Shown: piece after piece, positions 3,804 to 5,265 of the stretch
How positions within the stretch are numbered: the first letter of the stretch is position 1
How the letters are laid out: each line of letters begins with the position of its first letter
Assembly: GCA_900553165.1 (NCBI GenBank)
Contig: USCN01000108.1
Span: 1-5,265 of the forward strand
Direction: 5' to 3'
DNA length: 5,265 bases
From: an uncultured Collinsella sp.
GTDB taxonomy: Bacteria; Actinomycetota; Coriobacteriia; Coriobacteriales; Coriobacteriaceae
Translations under genes and position numbers: made by a program
Notes under the pieces: generated by a model
Databases searched by the model: none
Seen by the model: only the letters and a program-made list of their open reading frames with translations
Told to the model about the DNA's origin: nothing

Positions 3804-4358
3804 ATAGCTAAGTCTGATGACACCCGCATCAACGACGAGATCACTGCATCTTCGTGCCGTTTGATTGGCGTCGATGGCTCTCAGCTCGGCCTGTTCGCCA
3901 TCCGCGATGCCCAGCGCGTCGCCGACGATCAGGGTCTCGACCTGGTCGAGATCGCTCCCAACGCGGAGCCGCCGGTCTGCAAGGTCATGGACTACGGTAA
4001 GTTCAAGTACCAGCAGGCCATGAAGGCCAAGGCTGCTCGTAAGAACCAGTCCAAGGTCGAGGTCAAGGAAATGAAGTTCCGACCCAAGATCGACGTTGGC
4101 GACTACGAGACCAAGAAGGGCCACGTTCTGCGTTTCCTCAAGAAGGGCGCGCGCGTTAAGATCACCATCATGTTCCGCGGCCGTGAGATGGCTCACCCGG
4201 AGCAGGGCCTTAACGTTCTCGAGCGTCTCGCCGAGGATCTCAAGCCTTACGCTACGGTCGAGTCCAAGCCTAAGATGGAAGGCCGTAACATGCTTATGCT
4301 GCTCGCCCCGATTAAGGGCGCCTTCGATGAGGATAAAGCGGCAAGCGATACCAAGTAA
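3804..4358 (+). CDS. infC: Translation initiation factor IF-3, probable AUA start
   Basis: IF3 binds the 30S subunit, prevents 50S joining and checks the start codon and initiator tRNA. From the AUA start the protein has 184 residues, close to the usual 180. The N domain begins at TRINDEI (7-13) and ends near the signature KVMDYGKFKY (60-69). A charged lysine-rich linker follows (about 72-88). The C domain has KEMKFRPKID (88-97), the KKGHVLRFLKKG segment and MFRGREMAHPEQG (123-135), the 30S-binding part. The start is unusual. GGAGG (3791-3795) ends eight bases before an in-frame ATA at 3804, ideal spacing, whereas the in-frame ATG at 3789 overlaps that SD and has only T-rich sequence upstream. 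Rare starts are known for infC (AUU in E. coli), where they let IF3 repress itself. If the ATG is used, the protein has 189 residues. First gene of infC-rpmI-rplT. Confidence 0.93.
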   Translation: MAKSDDTRINDEITASSCRLIGVDGSQLGLFAIRDAQRVADDQGLDLVEIAPNAEPPVCKVMDYGKFKYQQAMKAKAARKNQSKVEVKEMKFRPKIDVGDYETKKGHVLRFLKKGARVKITIMFRGREMAHPEQGLNVLERLAEDLKPYATVESKPKMEGRNMLMLLAPIKGAFDEDKAASDTK

Positions 4359-4390
4359 CTAGTGTATTGTAACCGATTAAGGAGTATTTC

Positions 4391-4582
4391 ATGCCTAAGA
4401 TGAAGTCCCACAGCGGCACCAAGAAGCGTTTCCGCAAGACTGGTACCGGCAAGCTTATGCGCGCCAAGGCTTTCAAGAGCCACATCCTGAGCAAGAAGTC
4501 CACCAAGCGTAAGCGTGGCTTCCGTCAGGAGACCGAGATCGCCGCTGCCGACCGCAAGGTCATCAAGTCGCGTCTCGCCTAA
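4391..4582 (+). CDS. rpmI: 50S ribosomal protein L35 (bL35)
   Basis: A very basic 63-residue protein of the large ribosomal subunit, of normal length for the family. It opens with [20 protein letters not shown], the L35 signature region, and continues with the conserved lysine-rich [10 protein letters not shown] stretch (34-43). L35 sits in the 50S subunit near 23S rRNA domain II. The SD AAGGAG at 4379-4384 is six bases before the ATG. It lies 32 bases after infC and 39 before rplT, with no terminator between, so it is co-transcribed in the standard infC-rpmI-rplT order. Confidence 0.97.
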   Translation: MPKMKSHSGTKKRFRKTGTGKLMRAKAFKSHILSKKSTKRKRGFRQETEIAAADRKVIKSRLA

Positions 4583-4621
4583 GTTCGTTTTTTCGTTTTA
4601 CCGTCTAGGAGTTGATAGAAC

Positions 4622-4981
4622 ATGGCACGTATTAAGCGCGCTGTTGCCGCCAAGAAGAAGCGCCGTACCGTTATGCACCGTGCGAAGGGTTACTACGGTG
4701 CCGCTTCGCGTACTTACAAGCATGCTAAAGAGCAGGTCCAGCACTCCCTGCAGTATCAGTATCGTGATCGCCGCAACAAGAAGCGCGAGATCCGTTCTCT
4801 CTGGATCACTCGTATCAACGCTGCTGCTCGTCTGAACGACATCTCTTACTCTCAGTTCATGCACGGCCTGAAGGTTGCCGGCATCGAGCTCGACCGCAAG
4901 GTCCTGGCTCAGATGGCTTACGAGGACATCGAGTCCTTCAACGAGCTGGCTACCATTGCCAAGAAGGCTCTCGAGGCCTAA
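4622..4981 (+). CDS. rplT: 50S ribosomal protein L20 (bL20)
   Basis: A 119-residue basic protein, normal length, that binds 23S rRNA and is needed early in 50S assembly. The N-terminal 60 residues form the long basic extension (RVKR-like start MARIKRAVAA, AKGYYGAASR at 21-30, QYRDRRNKKR at 46-55). The signature K-x3-R-x-L-W-I-T-R-I-N-A-A-A-R is complete at 54-70. The C-terminal globular part follows with INGLK-like HGLKVAGIELDRK (81-93). The SD AGGAG (4607-4611) is ten bases before the ATG. Last gene of the operon. In E. coli and B. subtilis L20 also represses its own operon by binding the mRNA, which makes the structured infC leader a candidate target. Confidence 0.98.
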   Translation: MARIKRAVAAKKKRRTVMHRAKGYYGAASRTYKHAKEQVQHSLQYQYRDRRNKKREIRSLWITRINAAARLNDISYSQFMHGLKVAGIELDRKVLAQMAYEDIESFNELATIAKKALEA

Positions 4982-5000
4982 TAGATTCTCTTGAATCGCT

Positions 5001-5038
5001 AGGGGAGTGTCGCGTTGTGCGCGGCGCTCCCCTTTTTT
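5001..5038 (+). terminator. Terminator of the infC-rpmI-rplT operon
   Basis: AGGGGAGTGTCGCG (5001-5014) pairs with CGCGGCGCTCCCCT (5020-5033) over 14 bp, with two G-U pairs and a five-base loop, followed by TTTTTT to 5038. It lies 19 bases after the rplT stop. The reverse strand has no T-run, so it is not obviously bidirectional. Confidence 0.93.
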
Positions 5039-5085
5039 ATCGAAAGCGCTGGTTTACATTGCTAAAAGCGCGGGTAGATAAACAC

Positions 5086-5265
5086 TTACAGGTGACCGAT
5101 CTCTATATATTCCTGAACCAAAGGGTCATCATCTGATACGTGCGGAAGATCCGCACCAGTCTTTCTATTACCTATAGAAAGCAATATGTTGTGTAGGACT
5201 TGTGAAGAGTGGAATTGACGTCCCATGGCGCCCCTCCGGTCTGGCAATATATCTCCTTGCCGCGC
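5086..5265 (-). CDS. Unidentified leftward gene, 3' part (cut by the right edge) or 46-residue small ORF
   Basis: On the - strand a frame is open from the right edge (5265) to TAA at 5088-5086, giving at least 59 residues. It may continue beyond the window, or start at ATG 5226-5224, where GGAGG (5237-5233) lies six bases upstream, giving a 46-residue protein starting MGRQFHSSQVLHNILL and ending EYIEIGHL. I do not recognise it. The C-terminal half is acidic and hydrophilic. It converges on the rplT operon, with that operon's terminator between them. Two strong inverted repeats lie inside the frame (5141-5157 and 5160-5180), unusual for coding DNA, and the base composition is more AT-rich than the neighbouring genes. 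It may be non-coding or transferred DNA. Confidence 0.38.
   Translation of the reverse strand, partial: ARQGDILPDRRGAMGRQFHSSQVLHNILLSIGNRKTGADLPHVSDDDPLVQEYIEIGHL

Overview
The window looks like chromosomal DNA from a moderately GC-rich Gram-positive bacterium. A Collinsella-like member of the Coriobacteriia (Actinomycetota) is my best guess. This rests on the strong GGC/CTG/AAG/GTC codon bias of the highly expressed genes, purine-rich Shine-Dalgarno (SD) sites, and a tRNA with an encoded CCA tail. The taxonomic call is an inference from the look of the sequence, not a search result.

Layout. (1) Positions 1-582 hold the first bases of a leftward gene (start codon at 17) and a 565-base non-coding stretch. 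That stretch has an AT-rich segment (about 81-130) followed by a dense group of DnaA-box-like 9-mers (169-312, with one more at 445-453). I read it as a probable replication origin, and the leftward gene as probably dnaA. (2) fba, a class II fructose-bisphosphate aldolase, at 583-1446 with a clear promoter. (3) A 350-base spacer with a 92-base hairpin, a decaying tandem repeat and a U-tract terminator. (4) A cytoplasmic-looking transglutaminase-like protein of 477 residues, 1798-3231. (5) tRNA-Leu(CAA) at 3271-3357 with its terminator. Its 3' end and terminator are duplicated 184 bases downstream, and three strong hairpins lie between the copies. (6) A structured leader followed by the translation operon infC-rpmI-rplT (IF3, L35, L20), ended by a strong terminator at 5001-5038. 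(7) A leftward open frame that runs off the right edge.

How it fits together. Every confident gene right of the putative origin is on the + strand and the edge gene left of it is on the - strand, as expected for genes co-oriented with forks leaving an origin near position 200. The infC operon supplies an initiation factor and two 50S proteins. Its leader carries long-range pairing and a U-tract just before the ribosome site, and the best-placed initiation codon for IF3 is AUA rather than the ATG 15 bases upstream. Both features suggest autoregulation.

Most interesting points: the putative oriC, the non-canonical infC start with its attenuator-like leader, and the duplicated tRNA tail flanking a hairpin array. 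No CRISPR array, transposase or rRNA is visible.
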